The notes under the pieces: model-generated
Databases searched by the model: none
What the model was told of the DNA's origin: nothing
Seen by the model: the letters and a program-made list of their open reading frames with translations, nothing else
Made by a program: the position numbers and the translations under genes
Part shown: positions 14,568 through 20,335 of the stretch, piece by piece
Layout of the letters: the number at the start of each line of letters is the position of its first letter
Numbering within the stretch: the first letter of the stretch is position 1
Virus record (IMG/VR): IMGVR_UViG_3300047409_000343
Span: 1 to 33,556 of that record
DNA from: a virus
Reading direction: 5' to 3' (one strand)
Length of the DNA: 33,556 bases

Positions 14568-14860
14568 GACCCGCCGCCATTCGGCGAGCCCGGCACGATC
14601 AGCCCGGACGTGTGCGGCACGGCGAGCCCGGACTTGGCCTGCTTCCCGCTCGATCGCAGGAGCCCCCCGACGGTGATCGCCGCATCCGGGTCCAGGAACA
14701 GCACGTTCTGACCCATCGGGGAGTTGACGACCAGGACCACGAGGTTCCCCGTGGGCGTGGTCATGACCTGGACGGTGAAGGACAGCGGCACCGGCTGGAC
14801 CTGGACCGCCGGCACGGCGCCCGGCGGGATCGCGCCGGCGGGGATCGGCTGCTCGGTCAT
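14564..14860 (-). CDS. Hypothetical Pro/Val-rich protein
   Basis: 98 aa from ATG 14860 (ATGA overlap). A Pro/Ala/Val N-terminus (PIPAGAIPPGAVPAVQVQPV) leads to a beta-strand pair LSFTVQVMTTPTGNLVVLVV, then MGQNVLFLDPDAAITVGGLL, LRSSGKQAKSGLAVP and a Gly-rich tail. No membrane or Cys motif. The C-terminal helix is preceded by a DPDAA-x-x-x-G turn, a pattern I have seen in short actinophage early proteins. Function unknown; coupled to YqaJ. Confidence 0.5.
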   Translation of the reverse strand: MTEQPIPAGAIPPGAVPAVQVQPVPLSFTVQVMTTPTGNLVVLVVNSPMGQNVLFLDPDAAITVGGLLRSSGKQAKSGLAVPHTSGLIVPGSPNGGGS

Positions 14861-15030
14861 GGTGCGCACGTTCCGTAGCCGCCGGTCGGCTGCCAGCACA
14901 CATCGGTGGCGCCGGCCATGAACGCGGCGAAGAACACCACGACCAGCAGTAGGAGGAGGGCGCGGCGGCCGCGGCGGGTGAGCCGGACGGCGGGGGGCCG
15001 ATGCCGAGTGGTCTCGGCGGGGAACCTCAC
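14857..15030 (-). CDS. 57-aa single-TM membrane protein
   Basis: GTG 15030 overlaps the zinc-ribbon stop (GTGA), and its own TGA overlaps the next ATG. A basic N-terminus (HRPPAVRLTRRGRRA) is followed by one hydrophobic helix LLLLLVVVFFAAFMAGA and a short outside tail with two Cys (VCWQPTGGYGTCAP). The positive-inside rule places the C-terminus outside, where the Cys pair could form a disulphide. It is too short to be found by usual length cut-offs. The perfect overlaps at both ends support it. Function unknown; could be a superinfection or membrane modulator. Confidence 0.5.
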   Translation of the reverse strand: MRFPAETTRHRPPAVRLTRRGRRALLLLLVVVFFAAFMAGATDVCWQPTGGYGTCAP

Positions 15031-15191
15031 GACGCCGCCGCCGCATCAGATGTAGGCGCCTGGCCGGAGCCGAGGCAAGGAGCGACGTGGATGCTCGAGC
15101 GGCTGGGGTAGTGCTCGCGGAGGACACCGTTACGGCGCACCGGCACCGGCCTGCCACAGACCGGGCAGGTCGCTCGCGGGAGCGCGCTCAT
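15027..15191 (-). CDS. 54-aa zinc-ribbon-like protein
   Basis: ATG 15191 overlaps the upstream stop (ATGA) and its TGA overlaps the next GTG. CPVCGRPVPVRRNGVLREHY gives a C-x2-C, followed by His and APCLGSG about 20 residues later. This is a 'C-x2-C-x(n)-H-x(n)-C' zinc-finger layout common in very small actinophage early proteins. The C-terminus is Ala-rich. Probably a nucleic-acid or protein adaptor. Confidence 0.55.
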   Translation of the reverse strand: MSALPRATCPVCGRPVPVRRNGVLREHYPSRSSIHVAPCLGSGQAPTSDAAAAS

Positions 15192-15559
15192 GCCGCCACC
15201 ACGCCCTGCGCAGGCCGGGCCAGCCGGGCCACCGAGAACTCGTAGCCCTCCTCGGCGATGCCGGCCATCTCATCGGCCAGCTCCCCCAGCTGGTAGCCGG
15301 GGACCCGCTCGAGCTCGAACGGCTCGCAGTACAGCCACAGGGCCTCGATCGAGCCGAGGAGCCGCTCCTTCCTGACCAGCTGCTCCGCAGCCTCGGCGAC
15401 CGTCACCTCAAGCTCGGCGTCGCCGAGGGTGCCGCCATAGCCGACGTCCCTGATCATGGTCGCGGCCTGCTCGGCGGTGATGAGCTCGTCGACGACGAGG
15501 CGGACGAACGCGGCCGCGATCGTCCGGCCGATGTCGACGGTGTCGCTATGGTTGGGCAT
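15188..15559 (-). CDS. First gene of the early operon, hypothetical
   Basis: 123 aa from ATG 15559, with a purine-rich GAGAGAGG ribosome binding site upstream. Largely helical and acidic: DIGRTIAAAFVRLVVDELIT, AEQAATMIRDVGYGG, then LEVTVAEAAEQLVRKERLLG and a final ADEMAGIAEEGYEFSVARLA. No zinc or membrane motifs. It is the promoter-proximal early gene of the run after the Xis-like gene. Function unknown; position would suit an early regulator or anti-host protein. Confidence 0.55.
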   Translation of the reverse strand: MPNHSDTVDIGRTIAAAFVRLVVDELITAEQAATMIRDVGYGGTLGDAELEVTVAEAAEQLVRKERLLGSIEALWLYCEPFELERVPGYQLGELADEMAGIAEEGYEFSVARLARPAQGVVAA

Positions 15560-15589
15560 CGGGACCTCTCTCTTGGGTGGGGTTCCATC

Positions 15590-15620
15590 GCGGCGCTCCG
15601 GGTACGAGCCGGGGCGCCGC
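15590..15620. other. Inverted repeat between xis-like and early genes
   Basis: A 7-bp perfect GCGGCGC/GCGCCGC pair (15590-15596 with 15614-15620) with a 17-nt loop lies in the 71-nt gap between the excisionase-like gene and the first early gene. No T-tract follows. It could be a leaky terminator or an RNA processing hairpin separating the two transcription units. Confidence 0.35.
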
Positions 15621-15630
15621 ACCTTGTAGG

Positions 15631-15825
15631 TCAGGCGGACTGTTCGGTCAGGAGTGCCTCGACGTCCTCACGACGAAACCGGGGCTGACCGCCGGGTGTG
15701 CGCAGGGCGGTCACTCGGCCGGCTGCGACGTACCGCTGGAAGGTCCGGGGGCTGACCCTCAGGAGGTCGGCGGCCTCGGCCTGGGTGAGGATCGCCGGGG
15801 CGTCCAGGTCATTCCGCTGCGTCAT
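15631..15825 (-). CDS. xis: Excisionase-like (MerR/AlpA HTH) protein
   Basis: 64 aa from ATG 15825. ILTQAEAADLLRVSPRTFQR, then YVAAGRVTALRTPGGQPRFR, then REDVEALL is a complete excisionase-type winged helix: HTH with 'TQAEAADLL-VSPRT', followed by the G-x-P-x-x-R-F/R-R-x-D wing motif. Proteins of this type bind att arms to favour excision or act as Cro-like regulators. It diverges from the repressor and has its own promoter (15832-15860). No ribosome binding site precedes the ATG, consistent with a leaderless transcript. Frame extension to 15888 would overlap the promoter and is rejected. Confidence 0.75.
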   Translation of the reverse strand: MTQRNDLDAPAILTQAEAADLLRVSPRTFQRYVAAGRVTALRTPGGQPRFRREDVEALLTEQSA

Positions 15826-15831
15826 GGATTG

Positions 15832-15860
15832 ACCGTAACGGCGTAGACATGCCACGTCAA
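15832..15860 (-). promoter_or_regulatory. Sigma70-type promoter for the excisionase-like/early operon
   Basis: On the minus strand, TTGACG (15855-15860) and TACGGT (15832-15837) are separated by exactly 17 nt. That is a near-consensus actinobacterial -35/-10 pair. The -10 ends about 7 nt before the ATG at 15825, so transcription would start at or next to the start codon. This is the strongest promoter signature in the window. Confidence 0.75.
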
Positions 15861-15897
15861 GTACGGACAAGGTATGTCGCAGTGGCAAGTTATGGCG

Positions 15898-15903
15898 TAC
15901 GGT
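15898..15903 (+). promoter_or_regulatory. Candidate -10 box for the repressor
   Basis: TACGGT lies 8 nt upstream of the repressor ATG at 15912, the same hexamer as the divergent promoter. There is no convincing -35 (TGTCGC at 15875-15880 is weak). Such short spacing would make the mRNA leaderless, consistent with the missing ribosome binding site. A weak promoter that the repressor itself regulates would fit. Confidence 0.4.
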
Positions 15904-15911
15904 GTCGTGAC

Positions 15912-16231
15912 ATGACTACGGACGAGGCCGTCGGCGCCAAGATCCACGAACTGATCTGGTCTCGACGCAAGACGCAGACAGCCCTCGCCCGCGCCCTTGG
16001 AATCACACAGGGCGCGGCCTCGAAGAAGATCCGGGGGGAGCGCCCCTTCTCGGCCGCCGAGATCATCGGCGCCGCGCGCTTCCTGGACGCCACACCCGGC
16101 GAGCTGCTCGATGAGGTCGCCGCTGCTACTACCCGTGGGTGTTTCGCCGATAGGCGCCAGTCGGGGGCCATTACTCAAGATCACCGGCGCGCATGGCCGA
16201 TGATCTCCCCTGGGGGGGAACCGAGCCATGA
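15912..16231 (+). CDS. XRE-family HTH immunity repressor (C-terminus frame uncertain)
   Basis: Starts ATG 15912. TDEAVGAKIHELIWSRRKTQ, TALARALGITQGAASKKIRG and ERPFSAAEIIGAARFLDATP form a Cro/C1-type HTH of ~70 residues. The downstream frame runs, as written, to 16469 through the integrase in the wrong frame. One extra G in the G7 run at 16212-16218 would instead end the protein at TGA 16229-16231, an ATGA overlap with the integrase start. That gives ~106 aa. It is probably the lysogeny repressor, adjacent to and divergent from the Xis-like gene. Confidence 0.7.
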
Positions 16232-17022
16232 CCTACACCGCCGCGCATCTCGCGCACCTGACTCTGGCCGGTTACTCCGGCCGCACGATCGGCGCCCGCA
16301 AGGACGTCCTACGCCGGTTCCACGCCGAGCTGGGACGGGACCTGCTCACCGCCGACCGCTACGACCTGGCCACCTGGCTGGGCCGGGACCTGGCGCCCGA
16401 GTCACGGCGCGCCTACCGCTCCCATCTGGTCGGGTTCTACCGCTGGTGTGTCGACGAAGGGCTGCTTGAGATGTCTCCGGCGGACCGGATCCCGGCAATC
16501 AAGGTGCCGCGACGACTGCCGCGGCCGATCGCCGCGGACGAGCTGTCGATCGCGCTCCGTCACGCGGACGCCCGGATGCGGGCCTGGCTGACCCTGATGG
16601 CCTACGGCGGGCTGCGCTGCATGGAGGTCGCCGCGCTGCGGCCCCGGGACATCGAGCCCGGCCCGCCAGTGCTGCTGTGGCTTCGCGTGACCAAGGGCGG
16701 GGGAGACGCGGTCGTCCCAGCCCATCCGGCGATCCTCGAAGCCCTGGCCGAGCTGCCTATCCGGGCCGGCTGCTGGTGGGACGTAGCCCCTCAGACCGTG
16801 TCGAAGCTCGTCGGGCTGCACTTGAAGGGCTGCGGGATCGACGCGTCGGCGCACCGGCTGCGGCACTACGCCGGCACCGCCTGGTACCGAGCGTCGGGGA
16901 ACGACCTGCTGGTCACGGCCCAGCTTCTGCGGCACGCTTCGGTTGGAACGACGCAGGGGTACGCGGCCATCAGTCCTGAGCGGGCGGCAGAGGTCGTCCG
17001 GTCCCTACCCACAGTCGCGTGA
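16228..17022 (+). CDS. int: Tyrosine recombinase (integrase)
   Basis: 264 aa. The N-terminal ~95 residues form the SAM-like core-binding domain (RTIGARKDVLRRFHAELGRD, then AYRSHLVGFYRWCVDEGLL). The catalytic domain has R130 (YGGLRCMEV), K156 (TKGGG), H209-x-x-R212 (AHRLRHYAG), H236 (LLRHASVGTTQGYA) and nucleophile Y245. It lacks the N-terminal arm-binding domain of larger phage integrases, resembling XerC/D-size enzymes. It recombines the phage attP with a host tRNA. Plus strand, so co-oriented with the repressor and opposite to the lytic genes. GGGGGG precedes the ATG as a ribosome binding site. Likely tRNA-Thr target at 17773-17845. Confidence 0.93.
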   Translation: MTYTAAHLAHLTLAGYSGRTIGARKDVLRRFHAELGRDLLTADRYDLATWLGRDLAPESRRAYRSHLVGFYRWCVDEGLLEMSPADRIPAIKVPRRLPRPIAADELSIALRHADARMRAWLTLMAYGGLRCMEVAALRPRDIEPGPPVLLWLRVTKGGGDAVVPAHPAILEALAELPIRAGCWWDVAPQTVSKLVGLHLKGCGIDASAHRLRHYAGTAWYRASGNDLLVTAQLLRHASVGTTQGYAAISPERAAEVVRSLPTVA

Positions 17023-17037
17023 TGAAGGGTCGAGAAC

Positions 17038-17259
17038 ATGAAGATCGCCAGTCGCACGCCCCGGGCCGCACCCGGCAACGTCCGTACCCGGTTCGTCGTG
17101 TGCATCGCCCTGGTGCTGGCCGGGCTGGCGTGGGACGCCGTCGCGGGCGGCGCCTCGCTCGGAAACCTGCTGGTCATCGGCGGCGTGATCGGCGCGCTCG
17201 TGGCCGCGTTCGACTGGGCCCGGGCCAAGGACAAGTCTGAGAGGGCCGGCCATGGGTAA
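17038..17259 (+). CDS. Small two-TM membrane protein, lysogeny region
   Basis: 73 aa. It starts with a basic stretch (MKIASRTPRAAPGNVRTR), then two hydrophobic segments: FVVCIALVLAGLAWDAV and LLVIGGVIGALVAAFDWA. A charged C-terminus ends RAKDKSERAGHG. It is transcribed with the integrase (15-nt gap), so it would be expressed with integrase, perhaps in lysogens. It could be a superinfection-exclusion or other lysogenic conversion protein. No sequence family recognised. Confidence 0.6.
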   Translation: MKIASRTPRAAPGNVRTRFVVCIALVLAGLAWDAVAGGASLGNLLVIGGVIGALVAAFDWARAKDKSERAGHG

Positions 17260-17377
17260 CATCGCGGATTCCCCGGTGATCATGCTGCCCGTGCTCATCA
17301 TCGTCGGAGGGCTGATCTGGCTGGTTGTGCGGCTGGTCCGCCGCCGCGACACGCCGAAAGCGCCCCCCATCCCGTGA
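17252..17377 (+). CDS. 41-aa single-TM membrane protein
   Basis: ATG 17252 overlaps the end of the previous gene by 8 nt. MGNIADSPVIMLPVLIIVGG, then LIWLVVRLVRRRDTPKAPPI: one TM helix with a positively charged C-terminal side, so the N-terminus is outside. The stop TGA 17375-17377 sits inside the loop of the terminator hairpin. It is shorter than usual length cut-offs but overlaps tightly with its neighbour. Probably acts with the 73-aa membrane protein. Confidence 0.55.
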   Translation: MGNIADSPVIMLPVLIIVGGLIWLVVRLVRRRDTPKAPPIP

Positions 17378-17393
17378 GGGACAGGGGGCGCTT
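17358..17393 (+). terminator. Rho-independent-type hairpin ending the plus-strand unit
   Basis: AAGCGCCCCC (17358-17367) pairs perfectly with GGGGGCGCTT (17384-17393) around a 16-nt loop, followed by CTCGTCG. It separates the plus-strand integrase unit from the convergent ribbon-helix-helix gene ending at 17405. The stem is strong and nearly symmetric, so it could act on both strands. Confidence 0.75.
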
Positions 17394-17404
17394 CTCGTCG
17401 TCGC

Positions 17405-17563
17405 TCAGGCGGTCTGCAGAGCACCCCGCCGAAGCAGCTCGGGAACAGACACGTTCCGTTCAGCAGCAGCAGACCGGAGCTGCTCGAGCTCCTGCCGCGT
17501 GACGCGGACTGCGATCAGCTCGGGCCGCTTCCGCGACTCGGGCTTGCGGGCGGTGTCGACCAA
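17405..17563 (-). CDS. Ribbon-helix-helix-type small protein
   Basis: 52 aa from a TTG start at 17563, with GGGAGG 5 nt upstream. RKRPELIAVRVTRQELEQLR, then SAAAERNVSVPELLRRGALQ: a basic beta-strand (LIAVRVT) followed by two helices typical of the MetJ/Arc RHH fold, which dimerises and binds DNA. An in-frame open stretch back to 17653 has other starts but no ribosome binding site. It is convergent to the integrase unit, next to the att region, so it could be an att-site or regulatory protein. No toxin gene is adjacent. Confidence 0.6.
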   Translation of the reverse strand: MVDTARKPESRKRPELIAVRVTRQELEQLRSAAAERNVSVPELLRRGALQTA

Positions 17564-17772
17564 GGGGACCTCCCGGTGCGGCGGTGAGACACGCCCAGTG
17601 TGACCCCGGTGTTCCCCGACACGCCGGATATCCAGCGGCGTGGCGGCCACCACATCGGACTGGGTCAGGCGCTAGCCTCCTGACGAGGCCCCGCTCCGGC
17701 AGGGTCTGAACATGGCAGAGGCCCCGTCGGTGTCAGCCGGCGGAGCCTCGTACGGAACGTCGACCCGCAATC

Positions 17773-17845
17773 CCCTCCGTAGCTCAGCGGACAGAGCAGG
17801 GGCCTCGTAATCCCAATGTCGCTGGTTCGAATCCAGCCGGGGGGA
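17773..17845 (+). tRNA. tRNA-Thr (anticodon CGT) or tRNA-like attP core
   Basis: 73 nt fold into a cloverleaf: acceptor 17773-17779/17838-17844 (7 pairs with one T-G), D-stem GCTC/GAGC, anticodon CGT at 17806-17808 in CTCGTAA, and T-arm GCTGG-TTCGAAT-CCAGC. No CCA is encoded. The anticodon stem 17799-17803/17811-17815 has mismatches at both ends (G-A and C-T) with three G-C pairs between. The 3' half from the anticodon loop looks like an actinobacterial tRNA-Thr(CGT). Next to an integrase, this suggests an attP core with a phage-derived 5' half. Confidence 0.7.
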
Positions 17846-17938
17846 CGAGGGTCGGCGTTCCTTGCCATGTCTCCTGACGGTTCCCCCCTGCAAGGGTTTC
17901 CCGCCAGACCGGCACGATACCCACAGATTATGGTCCTA

Positions 17939-17963
17939 CGCCAACACCATCGACAGGTTGGCG
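17939..17963 (-). terminator. Hairpin downstream of the accessory/lysis operon
   Basis: CGCCAAC (17939-17945) pairs with GTTGGCG (17957-17963) with an 11-nt loop, 32 nt beyond the stop codon at 17995 of the last minus-strand late gene. No T-run follows, so this is a candidate terminator only. It may shield the att region from late transcription. Confidence 0.4.
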
Positions 17964-17994
17964 CCAGATCTTCACCTGAGCTCACCCGGGCGGC

Positions 17995-18876
17995 TCAGTG
18001 CAGGGCGGCGGCGATCTCGGCGCCCGTGAGCGTGAAGTCCCCCCGGGTGCCGACCGTGTTCCAGTACTGGACCGAGTGCCCGGGGACGGTCGCGGCGTAG
18101 GCCCGGACCTCCTTGATCCACCCGACCCGGGTCGGGGCGGCCACGGTCCCGAACTCGGTGATCGCGAACTTCAGACCGTGCTCGTGGGCGAGCGCGACGG
18201 ACGGGTCGAAGATCGACGCCGGCGACTTGTACGCCGTCGTCCACTGGTAGCCGTCCATGCCGACGCCGTCCCACACGCCAGCGCCGGGGAACCAACCCGG
18301 GAGCGGGGTGGCGCCGTTGCAGATGAGGACACCCCACAGCTCGATCGGGACCGCGCCGGCGCCGCGGGCGACGTTGGCCTGGTCGACGAGGATCCGGGCG
18401 TGGATCTGCGCGGCCAGGTAGTTCGCCTCTTTGCCGTCCGCCCCGCCCGAGCCGCCACCATTCGGCTCGTGGTGGTAGATCCACTTCAGGGCGTGGGGCT
18501 TCGGCACCGAGGTCAGAACCGGCAGGATCTGCGCGTCGTACTTCCCGGCGGCCATGGCCAGCCAGTCGGCGTCGCCGGTGGTCGCACCCTTGTTGGACCA
18601 GAACGAGATGCGGCCCTTGGCGACGTCCGGTCCGGCCTCGCTGGACGCGAAGTCCTTCGGCCAGGCCCCGATCGGCTTGTAGGTGCGGTGCACGGGGAGG
18701 TCACCGAACTGCGTCTCGTAGTTCTTGGCCGAGGCCGCGCCTACGAGTACCCCCGTGGCGGGGTCCTGCGGCGTGACCTGGACGGTCGCGGACTGGCCGG
18801 TGACCGGGTTCGTGACCGTGACCGTGCTCGAGCTCGCGGTCGAGGTCGCCGGCGCGCCGGGGATGGCCAGGCTCAC
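17995..18876 (-). CDS. GH26-like glycoside hydrolase
   Basis: 293 aa from GTG 18876 (GTGA overlap with the small beta protein). The N-terminus is Thr/Ser-rich (SSSTVTVTNPVTGQSATVQV) and lacks a signal peptide. The (beta/alpha)8 core shows FWSNKGATTGDADWLAMAAG, WIYHHEPNGGG with candidate acid/base E137, and FAITEFGT with candidate nucleophile E241, plus GMDGYQW. This pattern is that of GH26 (beta-mannanase-like) enzymes. Without a signal peptide it would act from the virion or after lysis on surface polysaccharide. It is the second GH26-like domain in the window. Substrate unknown. Confidence 0.75.
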   Translation of the reverse strand: MSLAIPGAPATSTASSSTVTVTNPVTGQSATVQVTPQDPATGVLVGAASAKNYETQFGDLPVHRTYKPIGAWPKDFASSEAGPDVAKGRISFWSNKGATTGDADWLAMAAGKYDAQILPVLTSVPKPHALKWIYHHEPNGGGSGGADGKEANYLAAQIHARILVDQANVARGAGAVPIELWGVLICNGATPLPGWFPGAGVWDGVGMDGYQWTTAYKSPASIFDPSVALAHEHGLKFAITEFGTVAAPTRVGWIKEVRAYAATVPGHSVQYWNTVGTRGDFTLTGAEIAAALH

Positions 18877-19139
18877 GCTGTGCCCTTGTAGTGGGCGGTC
18901 GTGAAGTCGTCGTCCATGAGCGTCCAGGGCCTCCCCGACGAGTCGACGATCTGGAACGGCTGCCCGGGAACGGCCGCGAAGTCGATCGCGGTGTGCCCGA
19001 CCTGGCCGGTCGCCGGGTTCGTCACGTCGATCAGGTCATGCTCAGCCGGGGTCGACGGCCTCGGCGTGTCGGTGATCGTCAGGACGAGCGGGTCGCCCTT
19101 CTTGTACGTCGCCGGCGAGATGCTCAGCGTGGGTGCCAT
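18873..19139 (-). CDS. Small beta-sandwich protein
   Basis: 88 aa from ATG 19139 (ATGA overlap with the peptidase). MAPTLSISPATYKKGDPLVL then DVTNPATGQVGHTAIDFAAV and SGRPWTLMDDDFTTAHYKG: an immunoglobulin/fibronectin-like strand pattern. It shares a 'TNPxTGQ' motif with the GH26-like protein N-terminus encoded immediately downstream. It may be a binding module that was split off, or a structural partner of that enzyme. Function unknown. Confidence 0.55.
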   Translation of the reverse strand: MAPTLSISPATYKKGDPLVLTITDTPRPSTPAEHDLIDVTNPATGQVGHTAIDFAAVPGQPFQIVDSSGRPWTLMDDDFTTAHYKGTA

Positions 19140-19981
19140 CAGCGGTAGCCCTTCTTCTTGGCCCATGCCTGGACAGCGAGGGCGGCGAGGCGGTTCCCGC
19201 CGACGTGGCGTGCGCCAGCCCAGGAGCGCAGCTCCTCCCAGAGCGCCTGGTCGTCATCGGCGGGTGGCACCGGGACCGGTGCGGGCTTGGACAGCGGGAC
19301 GAGGAACGTGGCGTCGCCGTCCTGCTCGAGGAGGAGCGCCATGTCCGACCACGACAGGTACGCGCGGCCGCGCAGCCCATAGGAGTCGCCCCAGCTGTTC
19401 GTGATGCCGATGACCTGCCGGTCGACGTCGATCTCGTCGGCGACGTACTCGTGGCCGCCGCGGACCGAGCCGGTCGCCCGGATCATCCCGGACGAGGTGG
19501 GGGTGTCCATGCCGGTCAGCCACACCGAGCCGATCATCGCCGGCCCGGTCTGCAGGCCGGTCAGGAGCGCGTTCAGGGTGAACGCGTGGGTGAACCCGGA
19601 CGCGAGACCGAGGTTGCGTGCGGCCGTCGCGGCGGACAGGCCGTCCGAGCCGGTGTCGTCCGGCGGGTATGACCCCGGGTAGGGGTCGACGAGGGTCGCC
19701 GCGGAGTACAGGGCGACGGCCTCATGCTCGTCGAGGGTCACGTTCGCCGGAACGGTCGGGTAGATCGGGTCGGTGCCGAGCGCCCCGACGCAGGCGTTCC
19801 CTGTGCAGGAGCCGAGGTTGCCTTGGTCCAGGACCGGGATCCTGCGGGTGTGCGCGACGGACACTAGCGTCGACGGGTCGGACTCCGGTGCCCGGTAGAA
19901 CCGGGACCGTGGGTCGTGCCGGACGTGCCTGCCGAGACGCTTGTCGGAGTAGCCCTCGAGGTCGCGGATCCGATATTCCAT
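19139..19981 (-). CDS. Papain-like (C1) cysteine peptidase
   Basis: 280 aa, GGGAAG ribosome binding site before ATG 19981. A propeptide-like start (YSDKRLGRHVRHDPRS) leads to PVLDQGNLGSCTGNACV with oxyanion Gln53 and catalytic Cys59. GGHEYV gives His177 and GITNSWGDSYG gives Asn195. The GNLGSC and NSWG motifs are diagnostic. The C-terminal ~60 residues have a Pro-rich linker and a helix (WEELRSWAGARHVGGNR). It could cleave cell-surface proteins or virion proteins. Papain-type peptidases occur in some actinophage late regions, without known targets. Coupled to the GH26-like gene through the small beta protein. Confidence 0.85.
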   Translation of the reverse strand: MEYRIRDLEGYSDKRLGRHVRHDPRSRFYRAPESDPSTLVSVAHTRRIPVLDQGNLGSCTGNACVGALGTDPIYPTVPANVTLDEHEAVALYSAATLVDPYPGSYPPDDTGSDGLSAATAARNLGLASGFTHAFTLNALLTGLQTGPAMIGSVWLTGMDTPTSSGMIRATGSVRGGHEYVADEIDVDRQVIGITNSWGDSYGLRGRAYLSWSDMALLLEQDGDATFLVPLSKPAPVPVPPADDDQALWEELRSWAGARHVGGNRLAALAVQAWAKKKGYR

Positions 19982-19993
19982 GGGATCTTCCCG

Positions 19994-20335
19994 TCAGGGT
20001 CGGGCGGCCGGACAAGGCCAGCTAGAGACATGCGGACTCCCGGCAGCCACCCAGCCGTCGTAGGCGAACTCGGCGGTGCTGCGCTCGATCGGGGCGAAGT
20101 GCCGCAGCACCAGCTGATCCCGTACTCCGGTCCCGGTCTCGACGACGTAACGGACCAGGGCGTGCTGACGTCGATGGTGGTTCGGGCAAAGGATCAGCTT
20201 CACCCCGTCGGGGGCGCCGGTCAGGGACAGCGGCAGCTCGTGGTGCTCGTCGAAGCCGCCGTGCCCGAGCATGCCGACCGTGCAGTGCGCGCCGAACGCG
20301 CACCGCGTGCCGGGGGTGTCGATCCCGAATGTCAC
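19994..20335 (-). CDS. HNH endonuclease-like protein in the lysis region
   Basis: 113 aa from GTG 20335 (GTGA overlap with the holin stop). CAFGAHCTVGMLGHGG, DEHHELPLSLTGAPDG, then LILCPNHHRRQHALVRY: a treble-clef HNH with Cys pairs, His-His and the CPNHHRRQH helix. The C-terminal ~45 residues are variable. A second, unrelated HNH gene lies at 8015-8350. Placement right after the holin is not typical of a packaging HNH, so it could be a homing-type endonuclease. Confidence 0.78.
   Translation of the reverse strand: MTFGIDTPGTRCAFGAHCTVGMLGHGGFDEHHELPLSLTGAPDGVKLILCPNHHRRQHALVRYVVETGTGVRDQLVLRHFAPIERSTAEFAYDGWVAAGSPHVSSWPCPAARP

Larger units (their letters stand above)
17564..17994. other. 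Gene-poor attachment region
   Basis: About 430 nt without a supported protein gene. It holds the tRNA-Thr-like sequence (17773-17845) and a 7-bp hairpin (17939-17963). A nonanucleotide direct repeat CTCCTGACG occurs at 17677-17685 and 17871-17879, on either side of the tRNA-like sequence, as integrase or Xis arm sites often are. Position next to int makes this the best attP candidate. Confidence 0.5.

Noticed and set aside
15861-15888. Upstream in-frame start for the excisionase-like protein
   Set aside because: Would read through the promoter (15832-15860), and the residues before MTQRND do not fit the family.
16232-16469. Continuation of the repressor frame into the integrase
   Set aside because: Arg/Pro-rich and out of frame with the well-conserved integrase; better explained by an indel in the G7 run.
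17665-17985. 106-aa minus-strand frame across the tRNA region
   Set aside because: Spurious translation over a tRNA (RLDSNQRHWDYEAP-type), a well-known false ORF pattern.
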